Origin: Intrasporangium_A sp039812505
GTDB taxonomy: Bacteria; Actinomycetota; Actinomycetes; Actinomycetales; Dermatophilaceae
Assembly: GCF_039812505.1 (NCBI RefSeq)
Contig: NZ_JBDIAQ010000025.1
Coordinates: 1-33,132, forward strand
Length of the DNA: 33,132 nucleotides
Direction of reading: 5' to 3'
Shown here: piece by piece, positions 23,141-32,924 of the stretch
Position numbering within the stretch: position 1 is the stretch's first letter
Layout: each line of letters starts with the position of its first letter
Position numbers and translations under genes: made by a program
The notes under the pieces: generated by a model
Told to the model about the DNA's origin: nothing
Databases searched by the model: none
Seen by the model: only the letters and a program-made list of their open reading frames with translations

Positions 23141-23407
23141 TGCACCCTCGATCAGGAGAGGTGCACGCTCGATCAGGAGAGCCGCACCCTCGATCAGGAG
23201 AGCCGCACCCTCGATCGGGAGTGGTGCACGCTCGATCAGGAGAGCCGCACCCTCGATCAGGAGAGCCGCACCCTCGATCGGGAGTGGTGCACCCTCGATC
23301 AGGAGAGGTGCACGCTCAATCAGGAGTGGTGCACCCTCGATCAGGAGAGGTGCACGCTCGATCAGGAGAGCCGCACCCTCGATCAGGAGTGGTGCACCCT
23401 CGATCGG
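23141..23407. repeat. 21-bp tandem repeat, 12 full copies and one partial
   Basis: Unit starts are at 23141, 23162, 23183, 23204, 23225, 23246, 23267, 23288, 23309, 23330, 23351, 23372 and 23393 (partial). The core is CTCGAT(C)A/GGGAG, with variation only at the first base, at CC/CG and in the last three bases. Units 2-4 (23162-23224) equal units 5-7 (23225-23287), so a 63-bp block was duplicated. There are no spacers, so it is not a CRISPR array. All frames stay open because 21 is a multiple of three, and one reads as a seven-residue TLDQE repeat. The array fills most of the 341-base gap between the exporter and the phosphatase. Confidence 0.97.
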
Positions 23408-23428
23408 CGGGGGATCTCGGGGGGGTGA

Positions 23429-23458
23429 CCCGCCGGTTGGGCCGGCGCGGCGGGGTTT
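23429..23458 (+). terminator. Candidate hairpin after the repeat array
   Basis: CGCCGG (23431-23436), loop TTGGG, CCGGCG (23442-23447), with an alternative outer pairing CCCGCCG/CGGCGGG (23429-23435 and 23448-23454); followed by GTTTG. It would end transcription from the exporter and repeat array before the next promoter. Confidence 0.45.
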
Positions 23459-23460
23459 GA

Positions 23461-23466
23461 GACACT
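23461..23466 (+). promoter_or_regulatory. -10 box for the histidine-phosphatase operon (leaderless)
   Basis: GACACT ends 7 bases before ATG 23474. It lies immediately downstream of the hairpin. Confidence 0.4.
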
Positions 23467-23473
23467 GGGCCCC

Positions 23474-24151
23474 ATGACCGGCAGCCCCACCCCGCCCCCG
23501 TCGCCCGCGCGACCCGGTCCCACGCGCACCGTGATCCACCTGATGCGCCACGGCGAGGTCCACAACCCGACCGGGGTGCTCTACGGCCGGCTGCCTGGCT
23601 ACCACCTGTCCGAGCTCGGCCAGCAGATGGCCCGGACCGTGGCGGCCCACCTGGCCCTGAGCGACATCACGCTGGTCGTGGCCTCCCCGCTGGAGCGGGC
23701 CCAGCAGACCGCCGCGCCGATCGCCGCACGCCACCGCCTGCCGGTCGAGACCGACGCGCGGCTCATCGAGTCGGCCAACCACTTCCAGGGCCACGCCTTC
23801 AGCACGGTCAGCCTGCTCGACCCGCGGCACTGGCCCAAGGTGGTCAACGTCACCAAGCCCAGCTGGGGCGAACCCTACGAGGCGATCGCGGTGCGGATGC
23901 TCGCGGCGATCGCCGACGCGCGCACGGCGGCGTACGGCCACGAGGCGATCCTCGTGTCGCACCAGCTGCCGATCTGGACGGTGCGCAACCGGCTGCAGGA
24001 GCGCCGCCTCTGGCACGACCCGCGCAAGCGAGAGTGCTCCCTGGCGTCGCTGACCTCGCTGCAGTACGTCGACGACGAGCTCGAGTCGATCGCCTACTCC
24101 GAGCCGGCCGGCGAGCTGCTCGCCAAGGCGTCCCGGACCGTGGGCGCCTGA
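23474..24151 (+). CDS. Histidine phosphatase family protein
   Basis: A 225-residue member of the phosphoglycerate-mutase/phosphatase superfamily. The catalytic RHG lies in VIHLMRHGEVHNPTGVLYGR, and the second-half His in EAILVSHQLPIWTVRN; VASPLERAQQTAAPIA is the conserved middle segment. The Pro-rich first 17 residues are probably disordered. In M. tuberculosis the homologue (Rv0525) sits in the same place, between hemL and the cytochrome c maturation genes. Its substrate is not known. The stop and next start share one base (TGATG), so it is translated together with the thioredoxin gene. Confidence 0.92.
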   Translation: MTGSPTPPPSPARPGPTRTVIHLMRHGEVHNPTGVLYGRLPGYHLSELGQQMARTVAAHLALSDITLVVASPLERAQQTAAPIAARHRLPVETDARLIESANHFQGHAFSTVSLLDPRHWPKVVNVTKPSWGEPYEAIAVRMLAAIADARTAAYGHEAILVSHQLPIWTVRNRLQERRLWHDPRKRECSLASLTSLQYVDDELESIAYSEPAGELLAKASRTVGA

Positions 24152-24765
24152 TGGGGCCGGTCGGCCGACGCAGCATGGTGCGGTGGGGCGCCGCCTTGCT
24201 CGCCGGCGCCGTCGTCGGCCTGGGCGCCGCCGCCTGCTCGTCCGACCCGAACTCGATCGCGGCCCAGGCGCAGTCGGGCGACCGCAAGGGGTACATCTCC
24301 GGTGACGGCACGATCGAGCAGATCGCGCCGGCGCAGCGGGGCAACACCGTCGCCCTGACCGGCACCACCCTCGAGGGTGAGCCGTGGTCGATGAAGGGCA
24401 AGGACGGCACCGTGGTGGTCGTCAACGTCTGGGGCTCGTGGTGCCCGCCGTGCATCGAGGAGACCCCCGAGCTGCAGAAGGCGTGGAAGCAGGTGCAGGC
24501 CGAGCAGCTCGACGTCGAGTTCATCGGCGTGGACACCCAGGAGAGCGCCGAGTCGGGCCTGGCCTTCCAGAAGGCCAACAACGTCACCTACCCGTCCCTG
24601 GCCTACGACGGCGGGGTGCCGCTGCTCGCCCTGCAGGGCAAGGTCGCGGCCACCCCCACCACGCTCGTGCTGGACCGCGAGGGACGCGTCGCCGCCCGCG
24701 TGTCCGGACCGCTGACCGCCACGACGCTACGCGGGCTCATCGACGACGTCCTCGCCGAGGCCTGA
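24151..24765 (+). CDS. resA: TlpA/ResA-like thiol-disulfide oxidoreductase lipoprotein
   Basis: A 204-residue exported thioredoxin-fold protein. A hydrophobic signal segment ends in GLGAAACSSD, a lipobox-like site with Cys as the likely lipid anchor. The redox motif is CPPC in NVWGSWCPPCIEETPEL, and TPTTLVLDREG holds the cis-Pro. Proteins of this type keep apocytochrome c cysteines reduced outside the membrane, with electrons from CcdA, encoded next. ATG 24151 overlaps the previous stop by one base; ATG 24175 would give a shorter signal peptide and is an alternative. Four bases separate its stop from the ccdA start. Confidence 0.92.
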   Translation: MGPVGRRSMVRWGAALLAGAVVGLGAAACSSDPNSIAAQAQSGDRKGYISGDGTIEQIAPAQRGNTVALTGTTLEGEPWSMKGKDGTVVVVNVWGSWCPPCIEETPELQKAWKQVQAEQLDVEFIGVDTQESAESGLAFQKANNVTYPSLAYDGGVPLLALQGKVAATPTTLVLDREGRVAARVSGPLTATTLRGLIDDVLAEA

Positions 24766-24768
24766 GCG

Positions 24769-25512
24769 GTGGCACCGGACCTGCTGACCGGATCGGTCGC
24801 CATCGCCGTCGTCGTGGCGCTCGCGGCGGGGTTCGTCTCGTTCGCCTCGCCGTGTGTCCTGCCGCTGGTGCCCGGCTTCCTCGGCTACGTCACGGGCCTG
24901 GGCGACGTCTCGCTCGAGCGCCGGGCGCGCGGCCGGCTCGTGCTCGGCGCACTGCTGTTCGTCCTCGGCTTCTCGGTCGTCTTCCTCGCGATGGCGTTCG
25001 GGTTCTCCGTCCTCGGGCTGGCGCTGCAGGCCCACCGCGCCCTGCTCATGCGGGTCGGTGGCGTGGTCGTCATCGTGACCGCGCTGCTGCTGCTCGGTCT
25101 CGGCAGGGGGTATGCCGTCCAGCTGGCCTGGCGCCCGCGGGCGGGCCTGGCCGGGGCGCCGCTGCTGGGGGCGGTGTTCGGGATCGGCTGGAGCCCCTGT
25201 CTCGGACCCACGCTCGGGGCCATCTACGCGATGGCGGCGCCGCTGAGCGCCCAGTCCGCTTCCGTGGGGCGCGGGCTGCTGCTGGCGGTGGCCTACTGTC
25301 TCGGACTCGGGGTGCCCTTCCTGCTGATGGCCGCGGCCTGGGAGCGGGCCGGCCGGGCCAACGCGTGGCTGCGCCGCCACCAGCGGGCCATCCAGCTCAC
25401 CGGGGGCGTGCTGCTGCTCGTGGTCGGGGTGATGCTCGTCACCGGCCTCTGGGAGACCATCATGGTCTGGCTCCAGGTGCACCTGATCGGCACCTTCCGG
25501 ACGGCGCTGTAA
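24769..25512 (+). CDS. ccdA: Cytochrome c biogenesis protein CcdA
   Basis: A 247-residue membrane protein with six helices that carries electrons from cytoplasmic thioredoxin to the outside. The paired cysteines lie in FVSFASPCVLPLVPGFLGY and GIGWSPCLGPTLGA, one in each half, as is standard for CcdA/DsbD-type proteins. GTG 24769 is directly after the previous stop. It forms an operon with the TlpA-like protein, ResB and CcsB. A 91-base stretch of 18-bp repeats separates its stop from resB. Confidence 0.95.
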   Translation: MAPDLLTGSVAIAVVVALAAGFVSFASPCVLPLVPGFLGYVTGLGDVSLERRARGRLVLGALLFVLGFSVVFLAMAFGFSVLGLALQAHRALLMRVGGVVVIVTALLLLGLGRGYAVQLAWRPRAGLAGAPLLGAVFGIGWSPCLGPTLGAIYAMAAPLSAQSASVGRGLLLAVAYCLGLGVPFLLMAAAWERAGRANAWLRRHQRAIQLTGGVLLLVVGVMLVTGLWETIMVWLQVHLIGTFRTAL

Positions 25513-25513
25513 G

Positions 25514-25603
25514 GATGGACGGCTCGGCAGGGATGGACGACACGGCAGGGATCGGCGACACGGCAGGGATGAACGACACGGCAGGGATGGACGGCACGCT
25601 CGG
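25514..25603 (+). repeat. 18-bp tandem repeat, 5 copies, ending at the resB start codon
   Basis: Units start at 25514, 25532, 25550, 25568 and 25586, with consensus GATGGACGACACGGCAGG. They fill the whole gap between ccdA and resB and stop exactly at ATG 25604. Four of the units carry GGCAGG just before GATG, which resembles a ribosome site followed by a start codon. Confidence 0.95.

Positions 25604-25607
<4 letters not shown>
25515..25607 (+). CDS. Possible 30-residue repeat peptide bridging ccdA and resB
   Basis: ATG 25515 lies 2 bases after the ccdA stop and opens a frame made of six-residue units such as GMDDTA and GMNDTA. Its TGA overlaps the resB ATG (ATGA at 25604-25607). The AAGG before it is too close to the ATG for a normal ribosome site, but ribosomes ending on ccdA could restart here and be handed on to resB. 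No homologue is known to me. It could equally be an untranslated repeat spacer; the unit length of 18 keeps any frame open. Confidence 0.35.
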
Positions 25608-27195
<1,588 letters not shown>

Positions 27196-27199
<4 letters not shown>

Positions 27200-28224
27200 C
27201 CTCCCCAGCCCTGATCAGCTTTGCCAACAACGCGCTCTACTCGTCGATGGTCGTCTTCGCGCTCGCGATGCTCGCCTTCGTCGCGCACCTCGCAGCGCGG
27301 GCCCCGCGCCGGGCGGAGGCCCGCAGCGCCCCCCGGACCGACGTCCTCGTGGGCGCGAAGGCAGGTGCGGCGGTCGGGTCCGACGCCGGTTCCCCCGAGG
27401 CGGACGTGTCGCTCGAGCCGGCGGGCGGGGCGGGAGCCGGCCCGGCGGCATCCGGGCCGGAGAGCCTGCGCAGCAGGCAGTGGGGCAGCATCGGGCTGAC
27501 CCTGACCTACCTGGCCACGGCGCTGCTCGTCGGGTCGGTCGTGCTGCGCGGGGTGGGGGTCTCGCGCCCGCCGTGGGGCAACATGTTCGAGTTCGCGACC
27601 GCGGCCGTCGCCGCCGTGAGCCTGGCCTACAGCGTGCTGGCGCGACGCAACCGGTGGGAGTGGCTCGGGGTCTTCGTCGTGGCGCCGGTGCTGCTCGTGC
27701 TCGGGCTGGCCGTGACCGTCCTCTACACCGAGTCGCACGAGCTGATGCCGGCGCTGAAGTCGTACTGGCTCGCGATCCACGTCACGGTCGCGTTCCTCGC
27801 GGTCGCGCTGTTCACCCTCGCCGCCGCGGTCGCGGTGGTCTACCTGCTGCGCAGGCGCCGGGAGGAGCGACCGCCGGCCAGGCCCGGCTTCCTCGAGTCA
27901 CTGCCGACCTCCGCTGCCCTGGAGCGCACCGCCTACAGCCTCAACATGGGCGCGTTCATCCTCTGGACCTTCACCCTCATCGCCGGGTCGATCTGGGCCA
28001 AGCAGGCCTGGGGCGCCTACTGGCAGTGGGACCCGAAGGAGGTGTGGACGTTCGTCATCTGGGCCGTCTATGCCGCCTACCTGCACTCCCGGGCCACCGC
28101 CGGGGTCGACGCCCGCAAGTCGGTCTACATCGCGCTGGCCGGCTACGCCGCCGTCCTGATCAACTTCACCGCCGTCAACCTCGTGTCGACCTTCGTCGGC
28201 ATGCACAACTACTCGGGAATGTGA
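27196..28224 (+). CDS. ccsB: Cytochrome c biogenesis protein CcsB (ResC)
   Basis: A 342-residue heme-handling membrane protein of the CcsA/CcsB family. The tryptophan-rich heme-binding WWD segment is WGAYWQWDPKEVWTFVIW, and His residues flanking it (AIHVTVAFLAVAL, AAYLHSRATAG, FVGMHNYSG) are the expected heme ligands. About eight helices are visible. A loop of roughly 60 low-complexity Ala/Gly/Pro residues (about 35-95) follows the first helix. GTG 27196 overlaps the resB stop. With ResB it forms the System II synthetase. Confidence 0.95.
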
Positions 28225-28231
28225 CCTGTCC

Positions 28232-28543
28232 ATGCTGATGCGCTACTCGGTGCTGCGCCTGCTGATCTTCTTCGGCTTCACGCTGCTGTTCTGGCTCGTC
28301 GGCCTGCGGCACAACACGGTCGTGCTCGTCCTGCTGGCCGCGATCGCCTCGTCGGTCACCTCGTACGTGCTGCTGCGCGGGATGCGCGACCAGATGACCG
28401 CCGGCCTGGTCGCCCGGCACGAGGCCCGGGTGGCCGCGCGCCAGTCCCGGCAGTCCGTGGACGAGCTGGCCGAGGACGCCGAGGCCGACGCGGGTGGGCA
28501 GGACGCCGGGGCCGGTGCCGGAGCCGGCGAGAACCGCACCTGA
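28232..28543 (+). CDS. DUF4229-family small membrane protein
   Basis: A 103-residue protein with two helices (RLLIFFGFTLLFWLVGL and TVVLVLLAAIASSVTSYVLL), a basic Arg-rich stretch, and an acidic Ala/Gly tail. It fits the actinobacterial DUF4229 family, of unknown function, often found next to the cytochrome c and menaquinone genes. ATG 28232 is 7 bases after the ccsB stop; ATG 28238 is a possible alternative. It is the last gene of the rightward run and converges on menA. Confidence 0.85.
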   Translation: MLMRYSVLRLLIFFGFTLLFWLVGLRHNTVVLVLLAAIASSVTSYVLLRGMRDQMTAGLVARHEARVAARQSRQSVDELAEDAEADAGGQDAGAGAGAGENRT

Positions 28544-28548
28544 CCCGC

Positions 28549-28565
28549 GCCGGCCGGGCGCCGGC
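28549..28565. terminator. Candidate hairpin between DUF4229 and menA
   Basis: GCCGGC (28549-28554), loop CGGGC, GCCGGC (28560-28565), in the 34-base gap between convergent genes; it could act on both strands. Short stem, no U-tract. Confidence 0.35.
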
Positions 28566-28577
28566 CAAACCTGGACG

Positions 28578-29459
28578 TCAGCCGACGTGGTGCCCGACGG
28601 CGAGGCCCACGGCCAGCAGCAGCGACCACGCCAGCTCGAAGGCCCCGGTGCCGACCAGGACCGGCACCAGGTCGCGGCCGTGGGCGCCGCCCACGACCGC
28701 CCGGACCGGCCGGATCAACAGCGGTGCGGCGAAGACGGCGAGCAGCGCGAAGGGGGTTGTCGCGGCCGCGAGAACGGTCATGACGAACGCGACCATGACC
28801 AGCGCCAGGTAGAACCCCCGCGAGCCCCGATCGCCCATCCGGACCGCGAGGGTGTGCTTGCCCGTGGCCCGGTCGGTCGGGATGTCGCGCAGGTTGTTCG
28901 CGACCAGCAGGGCCGAGGCGAGCGAGCCGACGCCGATCGCGCCCCACCAGCCGGCGGGGGTCAGCGCCGTCATGGTCGCCATCGTCCCGAGGGTGGCCAC
29001 CAGGCCGAAGAAGACGAAGACGAACAGCTCACCGAGCCCCAGGTAGCCGTACGGCCGGGAGCCACCGGTGTAGAACCAGGCGGACAGGATGGCCAGCGCC
29101 CCGACCGGGATCATCACCCACAGACCGGAGAGGGCCACCAGCGCGAGCCCGGACAGGGCTGCGAAGAAGAAGAACGTGAAGGCCGCGAACTTGACGCTCG
29201 AGGGGCGTGCCAGCCGCTGCCCGACGAGGCGGGTGGGGCCGACCCGGGTGGTGTCGGTGCCCCGGATGCCGTCGGAGTAGTCGTTGGCGTAGTTGACCCC
29301 GACCTGCAGGGCGAGCGCGACGACGAGGGCGAGCAGCGCGTAGCTCCAGACGACGTGGCCGGTCTGGTAGGCCGCACCGGTGCCGACCAGGATCGGCGAG
29401 ACGGCGGCAGGCAGGGTACGCGGACGGGCGCCGTCGATCCACTGGGTCAGGGTGGCCAT
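28578..29459 (-). CDS. menA: 1,4-dihydroxy-2-naphthoate polyprenyltransferase
   Basis: A 293-residue UbiA-family membrane prenyltransferase that attaches the polyprenyl tail in menaquinone synthesis. The two Asp-rich motifs are NYANDYSDGIRGTD and NNLRDIPTDRATGKHTLAVR, and RPRTLPAAVSPILVGTG is the typical MenA start. Eight to nine helices are visible. ATG 29459 follows AAAGGA closely; the frame continues upstream but without family similarity. It is on the minus strand, last in the order MFS, menE, PLDc_N protein, menA. Confidence 0.96.
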   Translation of the reverse strand: MATLTQWIDGARPRTLPAAVSPILVGTGAAYQTGHVVWSYALLALVVALALQVGVNYANDYSDGIRGTDTTRVGPTRLVGQRLARPSSVKFAAFTFFFFAALSGLALVALSGLWVMIPVGALAILSAWFYTGGSRPYGYLGLGELFVFVFFGLVATLGTMATMTALTPAGWWGAIGVGSLASALLVANNLRDIPTDRATGKHTLAVRMGDRGSRGFYLALVMVAFVMTVLAAATTPFALLAVFAAPLLIRPVRAVVGGAHGRDLVPVLVGTGAFELAWSLLLAVGLAVGHHVG

Positions 29460-29550
29460 GGGTCCTTTGCGTCGGGTCGGGCTGCGGTGGCCCGGGGAGG
29501 GGCAGGGGTGTCGGCCGGGCGGTCGCGGCCCGGTGGCCGGACGGGGGTGC

Positions 29551-29820
29551 TCAGAGCCGGCGGAGGAACTCCGGGTCGTCGTCGGGTCCGCGCGGTCCCG
29601 GCGGACGACGCCTGCCGCCTCCTGCGGAGCGCTGGACCGCCCGCGAGTCGACGCGCCCCGCGACGAACCACAGCATCGGGCCGAGGACGGGGACCAGCAC
29701 GACCAGCAGCCAGACCGCCTTCGGCAGCACGCGCACGAGGCGGCCGTTGGTCTGGAGGCAGTCGACGAGGGCATAGATCGTGGCGAAGACCACGGCTGCG
29801 GTCAGCAGTACGCGAGCCAT
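29551..29820 (-). CDS. PLDc_N-domain small membrane protein
   Basis: An 89-residue protein with two helices (RVLLTAAVVFATIYALVDCL and KAVWLLVVLVPVLGPMLWFV) matching the PLDc_N (phospholipase D nuclease N-terminal) domain, followed by an Arg/Gly/Pro tail. It has no catalytic HKD motif, so it is a stand-alone membrane part of unknown role. ATG 29820 has AAGGAG 7 bases upstream. It lies 45 bases after menE and 91 before menA, a common arrangement in actinobacteria. Confidence 0.88.
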   Translation of the reverse strand: MARVLLTAAVVFATIYALVDCLQTNGRLVRVLPKAVWLLVVLVPVLGPMLWFVAGRVDSRAVQRSAGGGRRRPPGPRGPDDDPEFLRRL

Positions 29821-29865
29821 GGGTCACTCCTTCGGCGAGGTGGTCACTTCTATCTTGCACCCACC

Positions 29866-31035
29866 TCAGCTGCCGTGCAGCGCGAGGCGGACGGCGGCCC
29901 GGTCGGGCTTGCCCGGCCCCAGCTGGGGGATGGTGGGCAGCGTGACCACCCGCCTGGGCAGGGCGGCGTCCGGCAGGATGCCGCGCAGCGCGTCGCGGAC
30001 GTCCCGCGTGGTGACGTGCGCGGTCGGGTCGAGCAGCGTTACCGCCGCGCAGACGGCCTCGCCCCACTCGGCGTCGGGCAGCCCGATGACGATCGCGTCC
30101 AGCACGCCCGGCACGTGCCTGGCGATGGCGTCCTCGACGACACCGGGGGTGATCTTCAGGCCGCCCGTGGTGATGACGTCGTCGGCGCGTCCGTCGATGA
30201 CCAGTCGTTCGTCGTCGTCGAAGTGCCCCAGGTCGTCGGTGCGGAACCACCGCACGCCCTCGGGGTCGACGGTGAAGGCGTCGGCCGTGAGCGTCGGATC
30301 GGCCAGGTAGCCGTGGGCCACCATCACGCCGCCGAGCACGACATGGCGGTCGTTGTCGATGTGGATCCGGGTGATGGGCAGGGGCACGCCGTCGTAGACG
30401 CAGCCGCCGACGGTCTCGCTCACGCCGTAGGTCAGCCGCAGGGCGATCCCGGCGTCGCGGGCCTGCGTGTGCATCGCCTTCGGTGTCGCCGACCCGCCGA
30501 CCAGCACGCCGTCGAAGCCGCGCAGCGCCGCGCGCCCGACGTGGTCGGCCAGCAGCCGGCCCAGCTGGGTGGGCACGAGGGCCGTGTAGCGCCGGCCGGT
30601 CCCCGCGTCCGCGAGCCGGGCGGCGGCCCGCGCGAAGCCGGCCGCGGTGAAGCCGTCGCGACCGTCGAGCACGACGGGCGTCGTGCCGGCGCGGAGGGAG
30701 CGCACGAGCACCTGCAGCCCGGCGACGTGGTGGGCCGGCATGGCCAGCAGCCACGACCCCGGCCCGCCGAGCACCTCGTGCGTCGCGTCGGCCGAGGCGG
30801 TCAGGGCCTCAGCCGTGAGCATGGCCCGCTTCGGGCGGCCGGTCGACCCGGAGGTGCCGACGGCCACGGCCAGGTCGTCGGGCAGGTCGGCCGGGTCGTA
30901 CGGTGCGATCACCGGGGGAGCCCCGTCGGCGGCATACGGGATGACGGCGGCGCGTCCGGCGAGTGCGTCCTGCAGCGCGGGCAGGATCGAGAGGGCGGTC
31001 GGACCGGCGGGCACGGGCAGGGGCAGGAGTGTCAC
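29866..31035 (-). CDS. menE: o-Succinylbenzoate--CoA ligase
   Basis: A 389-residue adenylate-forming enzyme that activates o-succinylbenzoate with CoA for menaquinone synthesis. It shows the phosphate loop AVGTSGSTGRPKRAMLT, the adenine-binding LTYGVSETVGG, the RTDDLG segment with Asp for ribose, and the C-terminal catalytic Lys in GPGKPDR. The short length is normal for actinobacterial MenE. GTG 31035 is used because it overlaps the MFS stop (GTGA) and GAAGG lies 7 bases upstream; the frame is open for 274 more codons but that is a shadow of the MFS gene. Confidence 0.94.
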   Translation of the reverse strand: MTLLPLPVPAGPTALSILPALQDALAGRAAVIPYAADGAPPVIAPYDPADLPDDLAVAVGTSGSTGRPKRAMLTAEALTASADATHEVLGGPGSWLLAMPAHHVAGLQVLVRSLRAGTTPVVLDGRDGFTAAGFARAAARLADAGTGRRYTALVPTQLGRLLADHVGRAALRGFDGVLVGGSATPKAMHTQARDAGIALRLTYGVSETVGGCVYDGVPLPITRIHIDNDRHVVLGGVMVAHGYLADPTLTADAFTVDPEGVRWFRTDDLGHFDDDERLVIDGRADDVITTGGLKITPGVVEDAIARHVPGVLDAIVIGLPDAEWGEAVCAAVTLLDPTAHVTTRDVRDALRGILPDAALPRRVVTLPTIPQLGPGKPDRAAVRLALHGS

Positions 31036-32669
31036 GGAGCAGCCTTCGGGACGGTGTGGAGGCGGGCGGAACGACCGACCCGGCGGGACCGGGCGGCGAG
31101 GACGACGCAGCCGAGCAGCGCGGCCGCGGCGACCGGGAACCCGACGTGCGGGTTGAGCGGCAGCACGATACCGAGCGCGCCGCCGACGACCCAGAGCGTC
31201 TGCAGCATCGTCTCGGACCAGCCGAACACCGAGGTGCGGACGCGCTCCTCGATCTCGCGCTGGATGAGCGCATCGAGGCAGAGCTTGGCCAGCTGCGCGC
31301 TGAGGCCCTGGACGAGGCCGATCACGGCGATCAGCAGCAGCCCGTACCAGACGCCGGTCGCGGCGCAGGTGACCGTCGCCACGAGCAGGGTGATCATCGC
31401 GACGCGCTCGGGGCGGTGCTCGCGCAGCACGTTGCCCAGCACGCTGCCGCACGCGTTGCCGACCCCGATGGCGGCACCGACCAGGCCGAGGACCAGCCCG
31501 GGGTGCAGCCCGTCGAGCGGGTGCTCCTTGGCCAGGAAGGCCATGAACAGGATCAGGAAGCCGGTCAGCAGGCGGGTCCCGCCCGTCGACCACATGGCGT
31601 GGCGCACCGGCCAGGGGATGGCGCGCACCCGGCGGCGGGCCCGTCCGTAGAGCCCGAGGGAGTCGACCGTCAGCACCCCGTCCGTGGGCGGCGGGTGCCC
31701 GGCCTGCTCGGCGCCCGGGCGCGGGGGCCCGTCGAGGGGGATCGGCGCGGTGTCCTCGGGGGCGAGCTCGCCCTCCGAGCTGTCGATCCGGGACGGCAGC
31801 CGGATGGCCTGGACCGTGCCGACGACGAACACGACGAAGGCCGCGCGCAGGGCCCACGGCGCGCCGACGAGCATGAGGGCGCCGGCGAGTGCGCCGCCGA
31901 CGGTGCCGCCGATGATGCCGGCGACGGAGACCTTCGAGTTGGCCCGGACTAGGGTCGTGTCCGGGGGAAGCACCCGCGGGACGGCGGCCGCGCGCACGAC
32001 GGTGTAGGCCTTCGAGGCGACCAGGTAGGCCAGTGCGGCGGGGAACAGCCAGTTGCTGTGGCTCACCAGCGCCTCGGCCATCACCCAGCAGAGGAAGCCG
32101 CGCAGCGCCATGGTCGTACCGATGGCCCAGCGCCGGCCGTAGGGCACCCGGTCGAGCAGCGGGCCCAGGAAGGGCGCGACCAGCGTGAAGGGGATCATCG
32201 TCAGCAGCAGGAACGAGGCGACCTCGTCGCGGGCCTGCACGGTCTGCGGGTTGAGGAAGACCGTGCCAGCCAGGGCGACCATCATCGCGGCGTCGCCGGC
32301 GGCGTGCGTGGCGTGCAGCTCGGTCACCCGGGCCAGGCCCGACTCGGCGGCACCGCCCGAGCGGGTGTAGCCGAGGTAGGTACGGGTCGTGAAGCGACCG
32401 GCACGGGCGGTCAGCCGGGCTCCCTTGACGGTGGCCCGCCCGACCCCTCGGCCGACTGCCTTGGTCGCGTTGGCCGCGGTGGTCCGCAGCGGCTGCTGGT
32501 AGTCGGCGGGACGGCCACCCGGCGGGACGTCGGTCGCCTCGGCCCGCTGCTCCTCGGCCGGCTCGGCCCGCGGCTCGTCGCTGGGCCCGACCCCTGCGCC
32601 CTCGCTGGGCCCGACCCGCGGCCGGCTCGTGCCGGACCCGGTGTCGGGGGAGTCGTGCGGGGAGCTCAC
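31032..32669 (-). CDS. MFS-family membrane protein
   Basis: A 545-residue protein. Residues 1 to about 90 are acidic, Pro/Glu/Ala-rich and probably cytoplasmic and disordered; about twelve helices follow, starting near LHATHAAGDAAMMVALAGTV. APFLGPLLDRVPYGRRWAIG matches the loop 2-3 motif of the major facilitator superfamily. A second low-complexity loop (about 320-350) separates the two halves. Substrate unknown. GTG 32669 is chosen because CAAGAT lies 6 bases upstream (leaderless spacing) and the frame beyond has no family similarity. It is coupled to menE by a 4-bp overlap, so a role linked to menaquinone or the envelope is possible but unproven. Confidence 0.87.
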   Translation of the reverse strand: MSSPHDSPDTGSGTSRPRVGPSEGAGVGPSDEPRAEPAEEQRAEATDVPPGGRPADYQQPLRTTAANATKAVGRGVGRATVKGARLTARAGRFTTRTYLGYTRSGGAAESGLARVTELHATHAAGDAAMMVALAGTVFLNPQTVQARDEVASFLLLTMIPFTLVAPFLGPLLDRVPYGRRWAIGTTMALRGFLCWVMAEALVSHSNWLFPAALAYLVASKAYTVVRAAAVPRVLPPDTTLVRANSKVSVAGIIGGTVGGALAGALMLVGAPWALRAAFVVFVVGTVQAIRLPSRIDSSEGELAPEDTAPIPLDGPPRPGAEQAGHPPPTDGVLTVDSLGLYGRARRRVRAIPWPVRHAMWSTGGTRLLTGFLILFMAFLAKEHPLDGLHPGLVLGLVGAAIGVGNACGSVLGNVLREHRPERVAMITLLVATVTCAATGVWYGLLLIAVIGLVQGLSAQLAKLCLDALIQREIEERVRTSVFGWSETMLQTLWVVGGALGIVLPLNPHVGFPVAAAALLGCVVLAARSRRVGRSARLHTVPKAAP

Positions 32670-32845
32670 CCCTTCATCTTGCCTTGCCGCCGTGACAGTC
32701 CGCCCGAGCCCGCCGAGTCGGCGCCGTCTCCCGTCGACCGGGCCGGTCCCACCCCCGAGTGGGCACCGTCGCCGCATCGAGTGGGCACCGTCTCTCGCCG
32801 GGCCAGAGCCTCCCGGGCGCCGCACCCGAGTTACCGACCAGTACG

Positions 32846-32924
32846 ACACGACAAGTCCAGCCCGGCGGCCCGCGTCGTGCTGGACCGGCCACGACCGGGC
32901 GGACTTGTTGTGTTCTTCGGAACA
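32846..32924 (+). other. Nested inverted repeats with a UUCG-loop hairpin (candidate structured element)
   Basis: ACACGACAAGTCC followed by AGCCCGG (32846-32865) pairs with CCGGGC GGACTTGTTGTGT (32895-32913), with one mismatch and one bulged base. Inside it GTCGTG (32874-32879) pairs with CACGAC (32890-32895). Directly after, TGTTC-TTCG-GAACA (32911-32924) is a perfect 5-bp stem with the stable UUCG loop on the plus strand. It may be a structured RNA or a DNA-binding site between divergent genes. Confidence 0.5.

Noticed and set aside
23141..23407. CRISPR array reading of the 21-bp repeats.
   Set aside because: Units are directly adjacent with no spacers and no cas genes are present.
23107..23460. 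117-residue frame running through the 21-bp repeats.
   Set aside because: Any array with a unit divisible by three stays open in all frames; there is no ribosome site and the frame overlaps the exporter.
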